Shown one piece after another: positions 27,012 through 38,709 of a DNA stretch of 64,000 nucleotides; position 1 is the first letter of the stretch; the number at the start of each line of letters is the position of its first letter. Source of the DNA: Inia geoffrensis (Eukaryota > Chordata > Mammalia > Artiodactyla > Iniidae); NCBI GenBank assembly GCA_036417435.1, contig CM070903.1, positions 741,001 through 805,000 of the forward strand. Direction: 5' to 3'. A program made the translations under genes and the position numbers. The notes beneath the pieces were generated by a model that worked only from the letters and a program-made list of their open reading frames with translations, made no database searches and was not told where the DNA came from.

Positions 27012-27034
27012 TGGGAGGGAGGGAGGGAGGGAGG
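27012..27034. repeat. (GGGA)n microsatellite
   Basis: This is an uninterrupted GGGA run of about six units. Confidence 0.85.
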
Positions 27035-27479
27035 CGAGAAGGGAGGCCACCCCTGGTCTCTGCCTCCGTGTGGTCCAGGCTGCAGCTGGGTGAGGACAGT
27101 CACTTCCAGGCCTGCAAGTCCACACTCGTGGGGCTTGTGTCTGTATTTCTTCCAGATGTGGCTTATTCTCCTCTTGGAAAGTGAGGGAGACGCCTTCTGG
27201 GACATTATTTCACACAGACTCACGTCTTCCCATCCACAGAGCCGGCTTGGGGCTTGAGAATAGAAAGTTCTCAAAGCAAGTTTGTGACAAGTTGAATTAT
27301 CCTAATGAAGCTGCTCACAGGGCTGCAGGGAAGCCCACCTTGTCACCCCCAGGTGGCCAGGGCTCCCCACCACCGTGCTAGATAAAAGTACAATATATAA
27401 ACTCTATTGCTTAGAACGTTAAAGAAATGTCATTTTAACAGCTATCCTATAAGTTAGCAGCAACATGTACAAGTACCCA

Positions 27480-28960
27480 GGGACATACACGACAAAATGA
27501 AAGATGCAAATAAAGAAAATTTTAAATGTGACCGAGATATTAAAGAAGACCTAAAAGAGAGAGGAACTCAATATGCCCAGGGAGACTCAAAATCCTAAAG
27601 CCGTTTGAAAAGTCAAGGCAATTCTAACCAAAATCCCCTCATGACTCTTAAACGTAGGAGAAAGCACCTGGGCAAGAACATCAGATGCCCCTAAAGGAGA
27701 ATAAAGCCAGGGGCCCTGGCCTCCAGAATCGAGGATTGCGGTGAATCTGTGCTTGTGGACACAGTCTGGTACCTGGAAGCAGATGCGAGTGAAAACCGAG
27801 ATGCTGCACAAAGGAGAGCCCCTCTCGGCAAGGGTAGGACCAGTTCCAGAAGGATGAGCCCCTACCTGTCAGAACCAAATGGAAAACTTTGGGGAGAAAA
27901 TGTCAGAAGATATGGATACGACCCCTGGGGAAGACAGGAATTTGTCAAACAAGACTCAGAATTCACAGGCCACAAAGAAGAGATTGATAAACTTGACTCG
28001 TTGAGATAGGCATCAAAAGACACTGAAACTTTCCAAAGGAGCCACAGACTGGGTATAATTGCAGCACACGACCAACGAACGGGCGCTCCCCACACGTGTG
28101 AAGAGCTCCTAAAATGCAGCGAGAACAACTAAGGGGCCAACAGGAAGATGGCAAAAGAACCAGGAACAGGTATCCCATGAAGACAAAACATGACTGGGGT
28201 TCGAACGCAGGGAAGGGGCTCAGCCATACTAGGAATCAGGGGAGGGCAATTAAAACCACAAGTACTTGCACCCCCAGAGAAGACTACTCCCTCCCGAGGA
28301 CCCCTGCCCACTGCCGGTGGGAGCAGAGTTTGGTGCAGCCGCCTGGGGAGGTGACTTGGCAGGATCTGGCCAACTGCATTGCATCTGGGCCTGGAGAGTC
28401 CCCTGTGGGGGTGCAGCACCCTGGCAGCAGGTGTACCCCGGCGGGGCCTCCCTCAGGCCTCAACCAAGCCCCTGATGCCTCTGGCCGTGAGTGTCTTCAT
28501 CCACTGTGCATGGGCGCCGTCCAAATACGAGTGTTTCCCATGAAATGCAAACCCCTATGCCAGGAGACCCCAGAAGAATGTTTACACCAGCGATCTCTGT
28601 AACAGCGAAAAACAAACAGAACTGCAGACAACCCCGATTGCCCCTGCAATGAGCAGACGTGTGACCAGACGCTGTTTGGTCCTAAAACGGTCTGGGCTGC
28701 AGCCTCAGCGGCTGCACCCAAAGCTGTGTGGAAAACGCTTGTCGTAGAAAACGCATTCGGTACGATTCCACTTATCGGCCTTAAAAACAGTACAGAGCTA
28801 AACAATGCAGTGTGTAGGGGGGAGATAAAATGGAAGGGGCAATAAAGTGGGCAAAGTCCAGGTGTGGTTTCCAGGGGGCAGAGGAGAGGATCTGGGAGGA
28901 GGGCCCCCACCTTCCGAGGACACATAGGAAGCAAATACATGTTTATTGACTTTTTTATAT
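27480..28960 (+). mobile_element. Ancient L1 fragment, 3' half
   Basis: Diverged L1 ORF2 3' sequence appears in sense order. It includes a block like gattgataaacttgactcg, an aaccacaagtac-type block near 28,250, and a 3'-terminal region with ccaggtgtggtttccagggg near 28,859. All frames are broken. Confidence 0.6.
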
Positions 28961-29269
28961 TTACCCATCTATTTATTATTATTAATTTTCTCTGTTTCCT
29001 TCTGTGGATTTGAGGTTTCATCTGCTGTCGTTTCCGACAGAGCATCAGTGCCACTCCCCTGCCTGTGCCTCTATTATCAAGTATCGTACAGTCATGTGTT
29101 AAAGGCCCAACGGTACAATTTTATAAATATTGTTTTCTGCAATTGTTTCTTAAGTCAGGGGAAAAAAGGAGAAGTGCGTAATTATACTGTCTCTGTAATT
29201 AAGTAAATACTTACTTTACTGGTGCTCTTGGTTTGTGGGCATGTGCGGACTTGAATTACTGTCTGGGGT

Positions 29270-30010
29270 TGTGTGCTTTTAGCTCAAAGAAATTCCTGTA
29301 GTGTTGCTTGTGCGGCAGGTCTACTAGCAACAAACCTTCTCAGTTTTCTTTACCTGCAAGAATCTTTATTTTATCTCCATTCCTGCGTGATAGTTTTGCT
29401 GGATATAAGACTCTCGGTTGAGAGTTTTTTACTTTCAGTATTTTGAACGTGTCACCTGTTGTGTCCTGCCAGCTCACCGTTTCTGATGAGAAGTCAGCTG
29501 TCGCCGTGACTGCGGCTCCCTGTGCGGGGCAAGTCATTCTTCTCTCACTGCTTTCAAACTTTTCGTCTTTGGGCTTCCTGCCCACTTCCAGCCTCTGCAG
29601 AACGTGATTCCTGCACTTGGACAGCCTCCTCTTTCCTAGAATCTGCTTATATTGTCATCTTGTAACACTCTAGCCTCCGTCTGGGGACTGAGGGCCCTGT
29701 CCTGCGGGGTGGCACCAGGGACAGAGCCTCTGCTCGAAGAATCAGGCTTCTGGCCCCTGGACATAGCCCATCCCTCCCTTCCCTCAAGCTAGTTTTACAA
29801 TTAAAACATTTTCTTAAAAAAATTGAAGCCCAAAATATTGGGCTTCAGTATTTTGACTGTGATGTGTCTAGATGTGCATCTCTTTGTGTGTATCCTCTAG
29901 GGACCGTGAACTTCCTGGATACGGAGATTATTGCTTTTCATCAAACGTGAGAAGTTTTCAGCCATTATTCCTTTGGATATTTTTTCTGCTCTCTCTCCTC
30001 TCCGTCTGGC
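29270..30010 (-). mobile_element. Ancient L1-type fragment
   Basis: The plus strand carries gatagttttgctggatataa, then tttctgatgagaagtcagc and gaagttttcagccattattc. These blocks are typical of an old L1 in antisense. It is heavily mutated, with no usable frame. Confidence 0.55.
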
Positions 30011-33000
30011 TGACGTTCCCTGGCTGCCCAGAACCTGGGGACACAGGCGATGCCACCAGAGTGGCTTCTCCACGCCCCAGAGCTGGGCGGCTGTACCCTG
30101 ACCTCGAAGGCCAGGGCCTCTGCTGTCTCTGAGTTTCCACAGGTTTTGTGGAATAAATGCTTCTTTTAATAAATGCTCCTTTGCTAATTCTGACCAACGT
30201 GCTGGGTGTTTCTTTGGGGAAGAGGTTCTGCCGGGCTCTTCACATTTGACTTTTACAACGAACATGTGCTTAAACAATAGAAAATAAAGAATAACATCTC
30301 ACTTGTAAACGTGGGAGCACGTGACGCAGAGCCGCCCTGGACCGCCCTCCCCGCGTGTAACCTGCTGGCAGAGGGTCCGCCTGCTGACGGCTGTTCCCCA
30401 CTCTGGCCCCGCTGACTGTGAGACGAGGGGTCTCTGCTTGTGATTCTTACCCTCCAAGCTCCTGTGTCTCCCGGGGGACCTAGGCATCAGAAGGCGGGTC
30501 TCTGGACACCCTCCTGCTCCCTGCTGGACCCGAGGCCAGGTTGAGCATCTCTACAGCTCGAGGCCGTGGCTGTACGGTTGTTTTCAGCTGCGTGGCTGGT
30601 GCTGGGATGCGAGGCCCCTGCAGGAGGCTCCCCGCCTTCCGGGCTCCGCCGAGGCGGCGGCAGGGCCCCCCAGCCCCCTGGGCGGGGCTCTCAGACCGGA
30701 GCGTTGGCCTCTGTGACCACGTGTGCGGACGTGCCCGGCGGGCCCAGATGTTCCCTCTGCAGACACCCCCTCTCCCTCCAGGAGAACAAAGGGGCCTCCG
30801 GGTCCTCGGTTAACAGGCTGCCTGGCTTGGAGCCGCTGGCAATAGGACGCAGCCCCCATGGGAGGAAACTGCCGGCTCAGGCCCGGTCCCCCACCCCGTG
30901 GCCGGTGGGGGTCCCGGCTGTCCGAGGAGAGGCTCCTATCTGTCTTCAGTCAGCCTCTCACTGGGTTATTTGTAAAGTGACGTTTTCCTCCCCACACGCC
31001 CCTCAGACCTTGTTTGTTCGAAGCCCACGCAGGAGACGGGCCGGGAGCGTCCTTCCTGGTGTCGGCTGACACCCCCTCCGGCCCCCCCCGCCCCCACCGT
31101 GAGCTACGCAGCTGAAAGGGGGCGGCGGGGTTTTGCCACATTTTCCGACAAAGTCAGGCCCAGTTTCACAAGCTGGCTGATCTCGTTTTGAATGGTCCTT
31201 AGGGCATAAAGAGAAACTAACAGAGCCGGGAAAGCTTGTGAAAAAGGAACATAGATGATCCTGGAATGAAACAACTTGTAAAATTCTTTGTTCGTGACCT
31301 CTGTGAATTAACCAGAAGCACACGGGCAGGAGCGTTTACAGCCAGGAGCCTCACAGCCCCTTCCGGCGCCGGCGACCAAACGAGACGAGAAGCAGGGCTG
31401 GACCCTGGAGGGGCCCCGCGGTCTGTACCGTCTGCGTCTGGGGAGCTGGCCCTGCCCACGGCCAGGAGCAGATTTCCTGGGGGAGCGTCTACAATGGGCT
31501 GACCCCGAAGCAGAGAACATTCCACTCACGTGGGCAAGCAGGAGACCACGCCCACCCACCCAGCTGCCCTCCCTCGTGGGGGGGGGTCCCTGCTCCTGCT
31601 CGGTCACCACTGGGGTCCCTGTGTTCCTCCCAGCAGCTGACAGAGGGCGGAAATCTCCTTGACGGGACACGGCGTGACACTACGTGGTGGCCGCTGTCAG
31701 CCTGAGCCCACGGCAGGAGCCACAGATGCCACCAGGCAGGTCCCCACCCCACCGAGTAGCAAAGCCCACCTGGGCCCGGTGCTCCTGGTGGGCAGCTGTG
31801 GGGCCCCGGTGGTAAAGTGGGTGGGTGGGCTCTCATCCCCTGGCTTCTCTGGCCTCAACGTATGGCTTGTTCGTGTCTGAAAGGGGGTCGGCACGAGCTG
31901 GGGTGACGCAGGCTCCACTCGGAGGGCCCAGCCAGCAGGCCCAGCACACGGCCTGGGGCCGACGGAGCAGAGGCCGGCCAGCGCCCCGCCCCCTCGTGCA
32001 GCCGGAGGAGCCCCGCAGGTGACAAAGACCAGCCACCTGAGCCACAGGGAGGCAGGCAGCAGCTGCCCGCCCAGGAGCCGCACTGAGGCGGGCACGGTGG
32101 CCGGACGTGGCAGGACCGCGGCCTCGGCCTGAGTCAGCGGGTTTGTGCGGAATCCCCACCCCTCCACCTGCCCCCGATTCCCCATCAGATCCCCCCAAGC
32201 TGGGCCTCACCCTGAGCAGTTGGGTGGCTCGGCCAGGCTTGGGCACCTGCCCGCCCAGATGGTGGCGAGGGCCACGTCCCTGCGCCTCTGCCCACCTGGG
32301 CCGGGCTGCCCTGCCTCGGCGCCAGCCCCTCCCGCTGCTGCTATTTGGGAGAGAGCCAGGCCTCCTCGGCTGCCCTGCGTCCTCTCCCCGTCCCTCCCTG
32401 GGAGCCCCGCCGCTCTGCCCGGCTGCTCATTTCTGGTGTCAGGCTGGGGCTGGACCCTGGATCTTCTCCAGAGGCCCTGCCAGGTGGAGGTGCTCACGGG
32501 CACCGCCGGGGACAAAGCCCCGTCACAGCCACCCTAAGGGACACCGTGGCCTGTGGGGGTCCCCGGCCTCCAGCCACACGCTGCCCCTTCCCATCCGCCT
32601 CGCGCGCCCCGCCTCCCGGGAGAGCCTGCGGGGACGTGGGCCCGGCCTCACCTCACACGGAGGGGCCCCCTCTACACTTTCAGGTGAGCCCCTGGGGGCC
32701 CGGCGCACCTCAGGCCCCTGTCTCGAGGGGGCGTGTGGAGCCTTTAGGACAGACGTAGCCCACAGTTGGCCCGTCCTGGTGGTAAAAATATTCAATTAGG
32801 AACCAGTGTGAGTTTTCACATGAAAGTCCAGTCTCCAAGAAGAGGTGCTGCATGGCCTCTGCCCTGTGAATGCGGGTGTTCCTGACACCCCAGCGCCCAC
32901 CTGCCACCCACACCTGAGCCTCCCCTGGGCCAGGATGTCCCGGTCAGCCTCACGTCCCCCGCATGGGCTCTGCAGTAGACTTTGTCCCTGAGTGTGTGCA

Positions 33001-33140
33001 GCCTGAGGGTCCCCCCTACAGGACCCCGGGCCCCTCCAGAGGTACAGGGCCCTCCAAGAAAGCCTCCCGGGGTCTGCCTGCTGGGCTGCCTCGCTCCCCG
33101 GGGGGGGCTGAGCTGCTTTCAGGTGGGTCTGTGTGCGGGG
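30011..33140. other. Unique GC-rich intergenic sequence
   Basis: I found no gene or repeat with confidence. Overlapping open frames on both strands are a composition effect. Confidence 0.55.
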
Positions 33141-33149
33141 TCGATGAAA

Positions 33150-33610
33150 ATCATCCAACAATCTGTAATAGGAATAGAAAAGAGCTTTATTAGAGCCAAA
33201 CTGAGGACTAGTCTGGAAGACAGCCTCTCAGATAACTCTGAGGAAGTTCTCCAGAGAAGCAGGGTCTGCAGCACAGTTTTATGTCTTCTCAGAACAAAGA
33301 ACATCGAACAAGTCAGGGATACCTTCCTTCAAGGTGTGCAAAGAACCGGGCCAGCACGTACACAGCGAGTCAGCGCGGCCTTGACACCTGGGAGGGAGGC
33401 TTCCCGTCAAAGGACCAGCATCGGCGTCCCAGGAAGGGAGGCATTTCATCTTTGTGTTTAACATGGACATTCTTCACTTCTGGACAATGTGCCCTTTTGT
33501 TTAATAATTAGAGCAGATGTACAGTGTATGTTTGATAGGCCATAAACAGGCTGTTTTAAGTTAGCATAGAATTCAAGTTAACTCGTGTGTAAGCCAGAAT
33601 GACCTCCCCA
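33150..33610 (-). mobile_element. Probable solo LTR of an endogenous retrovirus-like element
   Basis: On the minus strand a stretch ending CTGAGAGGCTGTCTTCCAGA, CCTCAGTTTGGCTCTAATAA and AGCTCTTTTCTATTCC looks like an R/U5 region with its AATAAA. The upstream 400 nt would be U3. No flanking gag, pol or env sequence is seen, and the family is unassigned. Confidence 0.5.
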
Positions 33611-35430
33611 GACCTCAGTGTGTGAAGTTTCCTTTCCTGAGTGGCCTCAGGCAGAGGCTGAGGGTCCAGGGCCCTGGGGACCGGCCTCTGGCTGAGCCAC
33701 CTGGCCACGTATGCAGGGATGGGAGGTCAGGGCGCCTGCAGAGGGGCCACTGTGGGGGTTGGTCAGACAGAGCAGAGACGTCACGGGACTGGGAAAGGGC
33801 CCAAGCCGGCTCCGTGGACCCGGGCCACCCACCTGCCGCCCTACCCTGCCCAGCACGGCAGCCTCAGAACGGCGGACGCCGAGAGCGTCCAGGCAGCGTG
33901 GCTATGACCAGGTCGCGGCTTCAGGTCCGGGGTGTGCGCTCTGGTGACCGTCACTGGGACGCAGACGGTGCCCATCCGACCCACAGCTGAAGCCGGTGAC
34001 CCAAGTGGGGTGCGGGGGACAGGCGATGCCAAGCAAACTGGTCCATGCATGGCGAGTTCCTGCTGAAGACACTGGGGGTGAGACAGAGAGAAACCCCCTC
34101 CCGCGGGACACGGAGTGGCTTGGGAAGCGTGAATTCCACAATAATTCAGCTTGTATTTCCCAAAGAGGGCCGGCGCCAGGGTGGGGTGCCCAACAGGGAG
34201 GGTGTGCCAGGAGGGGGCAGGGCCCTCCCACGAAGCCTCACACGGCGGGCGGCCGGCGAAGGCTGGAGGGCAGAGGCAGAGAGTGGAGGGCCTGGGGGTG
34301 ACGCGACCACTGGCGGTCACACCGAGAGAGGCTCACCCCTGGCCGGGTTCCTCAGCCAGGACCCTGCCTGCCTGTGTTTGGGGGGGTCCTGTCACACACC
34401 CCGAGGCTCCCAGTTTATTCCATAAAGGACTCACTAGCCACACCCTCCCATCGTTGGGCCCCTGAGCCGAGCTGTGAGGATGGATGTGGTGAAAGGACCC
34501 AGGCTGCCCCTCTGGCCACTTGAGCTGGGCTGGCGTGGCCCATCTCCCTGCTGTGGACGCAGGAGGACAGGACAAGCTGGAAGGAAAGCAGTGGCTCCTC
34601 TGAGCTCGTAGGGCGTCCCGGCTGGGCGGCCCAGACTGCTTCCTCAGCGAGGACCCCCAGGCCCACCCGGCCAGTGCCTCCTGGGCTGCGGGGCGGGGGC
34701 GACCTCCCGGGCCTCCCAGGCTCTGCTAAGGGCCTGTGTCCGAGGGGCTCAGCCAGGTGCTGGCTGAGAGGGGGCACTCAGGAAGCTCCATCCAGGTGGT
34801 CAAGCAGGGATGACGGCCCAGCTTTCACCAGCTGCTCGCCATCTGCACGGCCTGGGGTCTGAGGACACGCCTGAAGCCTCAGATGCCCTGGTATAAGGAA
34901 GAGGTACCCCGGCCCCACCCCCGGTGCTCCATGCCCTGTAACCCCTCCCCTCTTGGGCCTGGGAGGTAGGACAGGACAAGATGCTGACCAAGTTTGAGGC
35001 CAAAGGGATGTGTGTGGGTCTTGAATGCGGGCTGTCCTCGGCAGTTCAAGGGCTGCCTGGAACCTTGGTCCTGGAGGGGTGCCCATCCCACCCCACACTG
35101 CCCCCCACTAACATCAAGGGGACAGAACACAAGAGACAAAGCCAAGAGAGCACCAACATGCTGAATGTCTCTTGTCCTCTGTGCAGGGACAACAGCCAGG
35201 TTTGGGCATTTGTCCACAACCAAGAGCTACTGACACTGAAACTCTCATGACCAACAGCACGAGATAGAACTTGTGAAGACACCCTGGCTGGGGCATCACT
35301 GGGAGAACGAGGCATCCGCAGTCCTCCCCGAGCAGGAAGCTGGAGCCGGGAGGGTGGGAGAGCTGGCTCAGCGGATGTCACTGGTCTGCAGCAGAGGGTT
35401 GTAGGGACGGGTGGGCACAGGCCTGGGGTG
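33611..35430. other. Unique GC-rich intergenic sequence
   Basis: I recognise nothing here beyond ordinary GC-rich mammalian DNA. Confidence 0.55.
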
Positions 35431-35693
35431 GTGGGGGCCAGGTGGGAACAGGTGAGGCCAGGTAAGAATAGGTGAGGCCAGGTGGGATCAAGTGGGGTCA
35501 GGTGGAAATAGGTGGGGTCAGATGGGGCCAGGTGGGAACAGGTGGGGCCAGGTAAGAATAGGTGAGGCCAGGTGGGGTCAAGTGGGGTCAGGTTAGAATA
35601 GGTGGGGCCAGGTGGGAACAGGTGAGGCCAGGTGGGGTCAGGTGGGGTCAGGTGGAAATAGGTGGGGCCAGGTCGGGTCAGGTGGGGGCCAGG
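35431..35693. repeat. 10-bp minisatellite with E-box units and higher-order structure
   Basis: There are 26 units of consensus ggtggggcca in strict 10-bp register with no indel. Unit variants (ggtaagaata, ggtgggaaca, agtggggtca) recur in the same order at 35,441, 35,531 and, less completely, 35,611, giving an 80-90-bp higher-order period. Unit junctions create 13 CAGGTG E-boxes. Confidence 0.95.
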
Positions 35694-36771
35694 CCCAGTA
35701 GTGAATATAATTCTCATGCAGTTGGGGGCCCCCCAGAACTCCTTTCAGACACTAGCCACTGATGGGGATTGAGGGTGTCCTGGTCTGGACACAGGGGTGT
35801 ACCCAGTCCAGTGGGACTGAGGCCCTATGGTGAGGTCTGGGTTCCAGATGCCCCATCCATCCCTCCGGGTCCTTCTCAGGCTGCAAGGTCCCCACCTCAC
35901 TGGTATCCCTCTTCCCATTCACCACTCGATAGAGAAAAAAATTCCTCAGTGTGTACACAGAAGCACGTGTTTCTGTAGGAAGCATGGCTCCAAGGAGGTA
36001 ACAGGTGGAGGTTGGACATGACAGGACAGCACACACAACAGGAGAGAACAGGTCACAGTAGCCAGGTCCCGTGGAGGAGCCACCTACCTGGTCAGGGAGT
36101 AGCCTCGGTGGAAACAGCCCCAGAAGAGCAGTGCCCCAGGGAACAGTGTCAAAATGCACGAAAAAAGAGCAGAGTGAAGAGGAGACAGAAACACAGAAGC
36201 AACAAAAGACCCTATTCTCTTCTCTTAGTCCAGGGCAAGTGCAGGTGAAAAACAAGGCAAAATTCTAAACTGTGACCTGGTGGATCTTTCTGGGTAGTGG
36301 TGTCCTTACCAAGAGCAACGGAACCTTGTGCTCTTATGTTAATGGCTCCATCAGACCTTTGTGATTAATGGTTTCATCCGAGAATTCCTCACTCTGAGAA
36401 AAAGGGTACATTTTTTGCTGAAGTGTTTGAGGAGACAAAGAAAACCTCAGTAAATTTAGAGAACATATTCTGTAGTTGAAGTGCAAAATTTCTTAAAAGC
36501 ATTCATAATGAAAATAGGGAAACAAATTCTACCAGGAAAAAAACCCCCAAACTCTCCAAGAGTTACTGCTTCTAAAATGAAACAAAGTCTCAAAGATAGG
36601 CTATTTAGAAAATAATATATAATAAAAACACTAGAGCCTATGGGATATGGTTAAAATATAAAATTTGGTTAAAAATAAAATATATATTTAAAAAGCATAT
36701 TTTAAAATATCTACATGACTAAATGTGGAAAAAAATGGACATAAACACAACTGGTTTTTAATGTGATATGT
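35694..36771. other. Intergenic sequence, no gene assigned
   Basis: It contains a 167-codon open frame on the minus strand (36,255-35,752) that I do not recognise. AT-rich sequence after about 36,400 may be a very old L1 remnant. Confidence 0.5.
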
Positions 36772-36782
36772 AAGAAAACAAA

Positions 36783-36985
36783 TTTTTTTTTTTGTGGTAC
36801 GTGGGCCTCTCACTGTTGTGGCCTCTCCAGTTGCGGAGCACAGGCTCCGGACGCACAGGCTCAGTGGCCGTGGCTCACGGGCCCAGCTGCTCCATGGCAT
36901 GTGGGATCTTCCCGGACCGGGGCACGAATGCATGTCCCCTGCATCGGCAGGCGGACTCTCAACCACTGTGCCACCAGGGAAGCCC
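36783..36985 (-). mobile_element. CHR-2-type SINE, older copy
   Basis: On the minus strand it begins GGGCTTCCCTGGTGGCACAG, followed by a tRNA-like GTTGAGAGTCCGCC head, and ends in an A tail. An 11-bp duplication, aagaaaacaaa, flanks it (36,772-36,782 and 36,986-36,996). Several CpGs present in the 47-kb copy are TG or CA here. Confidence 0.9.
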
Positions 36986-36999
36986 AAGAAAACAAAATT

Positions 37000-37631
37000 T
37001 AAAACAGAAGAAAAAAATTAATAAAAGTAAACATGGAGTAATTGAAATAGAAAAGTAATAGAATAATAAATAAACCCACCAGCAGGTCTTTGGGTAAAAA
37101 AACAATAAAATGGATAAAAACACTAGATGACTCCATTAAGAAAAATAGAGAGAAAGGAAACACAGAATTTTAAAAAGAGAAAAGGAAATAAGCACAGAAG
37201 TAGAAGAAATGAAAGGACTTGCTCAATACAAAACAAATAAATGGATGAAGTGAATAATCTTCCAGGAAAACACAAATGGCCAAAACCGGCCCAGAGAGTA
37301 GCATTGAAATGGGGCAGCATCCACAGGAGGCCCAAGCCCTGTGCCTCTGACCCCTGCCCACAGCCAGCTTCCCCTCTGCAGTGGCCAAGGTCCTGAGTCT
37401 TCTGTCCATGGAGGTGCCAGCCTTCACTGCAGGGTCAGGGTCAAACATGGCAACACAAGGACCAGGACATGAACCATGGTGAGTCTGGCAAGGGATGCTG
37501 ACCAGGCCTTTAGAATGAAGGAGAGGAGCTGGGAGGGTCAGGGGTCCATGTAGTGGGAAGACTGTCTTTCATTCTATGTCCTTTTGTTTTACCAAAATGT
37601 TTAAAAATCTAAGTACATGTATTACTTTATC
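37000..37631. other. A-rich sequence, possibly an old L1 remnant, then unique sequence
   Basis: 37,000-37,260 is A-rich with L1-like codon texture. 37,300-37,560 looks unique. No gene is seen. Confidence 0.4.
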
Positions 37632-37725
37632 AAGAAAAGATAGTAGAGGGCAGACATCAGAAGGAAGAAGAACTATGTTCTGCAGCCTGTGGAAGGAAAA
37701 CCACATTCATAGAAAGAGAGAGAAA

Positions 37726-38651
37726 ATGAAAAGGCAGAGGACTTTGTACCAGATGAAGGAAAAAGATGAAACACCAGAGAAACAACTAAGTGAAGTGGAG
37801 ATAGGCAACCTGCCAGAAAAATAATTCACAATAGTGACAGTGAAGAAGATCCAAGACTTCTGAAAAAGAATGGAGGCAAAGATCGAGAAGATGCAAGAAA
37901 TGTTTAACAGAGACCTAGAAGAATTAAAGAACAAACACCTAAAAGAAGGAAAGAACAAACAGTAATGAACAATACAATAACTGAAATGAAAGATACACTA
38001 GAAGGAATCAATAGCAGAACAACTGAGGCAGAAGAATGGAGAAGTGACCTGGAAGACAGAATGGTGGAATTCACTGCCACGGAACAGAATAAAGAAAAAA
38101 GAATGAAAAGAAATGAAGACAGCCTAAGAGACTTCTGGGATAACATTAAATGCAACAACATTTGCATTAGAGGGGTCCCAGAAGGAGAAGAGAGAGACAA
38201 AGACCCGAGAAAATATTTGAAGAGATTATAGTTGAAAACTTCCCTAACATGGGAAAAGAAATAACCACCCAAGTCCAGGAAGCACAGAGAGTCCCCGGCA
38301 GGATAAACCCAAGGAGAAACATTCCGAGACACACAGTAATCAAATTGACAAAAAATTAAAGACAAAGAAAAATTATTGACAGCAACAAGGGAAAAACGAC
38401 AAATAACATACAAGGGAACTCCCATAAGGTAAACAGCTGATTTTTCAGCAGAAACTCTACAAGCCAGAAGGGAGTGGTACAATATACTTAAAGTGATGAA
38501 AGGGAAGAAGCTACAACCAAGATTACTCTACCCAGCAAGGATCTCATTCAGATTCGATGGAGAAATCAAAAGCTTTACAGACAAGCAAAAGCTAAGAAAA
38601 TTCAGCACTACCAAACCAGCTCTACAACAAATGCTAAAGGAACTTCTCTAA
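37726..38651 (+). pseudogene. L1 ORF1 relic (RNA-binding chaperone protein)
   Basis: It starts MKRQRTLYQMKEK and hits an in-frame TAA at 37,822, with more stops before about 37,980. It then resumes as the coiled-coil stretch and an RRM-like segment containing ICIRGVPEGEE. The C-terminal domain is visible as YPARISFRFDGEIKSFTDKQ, ending KELL-stop at 38,649. It cannot make an intact protein. Confidence 0.85.
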
Positions 38652-38709
38652 GGGGAAAACACAAGAGAAGAAAAGGACCTACAAAAACAAACCCATAACA
38701 ATTAAGAAA

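Noticed and set aside
35431..35693. CRISPR array
   Set aside because: It has direct 10-bp units without spacers in a mammalian genome. The 28-bp and 16-bp arrays are likewise spacer-less minisatellites.
36783..36985. Functional tRNA gene
   Set aside because: The tRNA-like head belongs to a CHR SINE, with body, A tail and target-site duplication, and no intact cloverleaf was evident.
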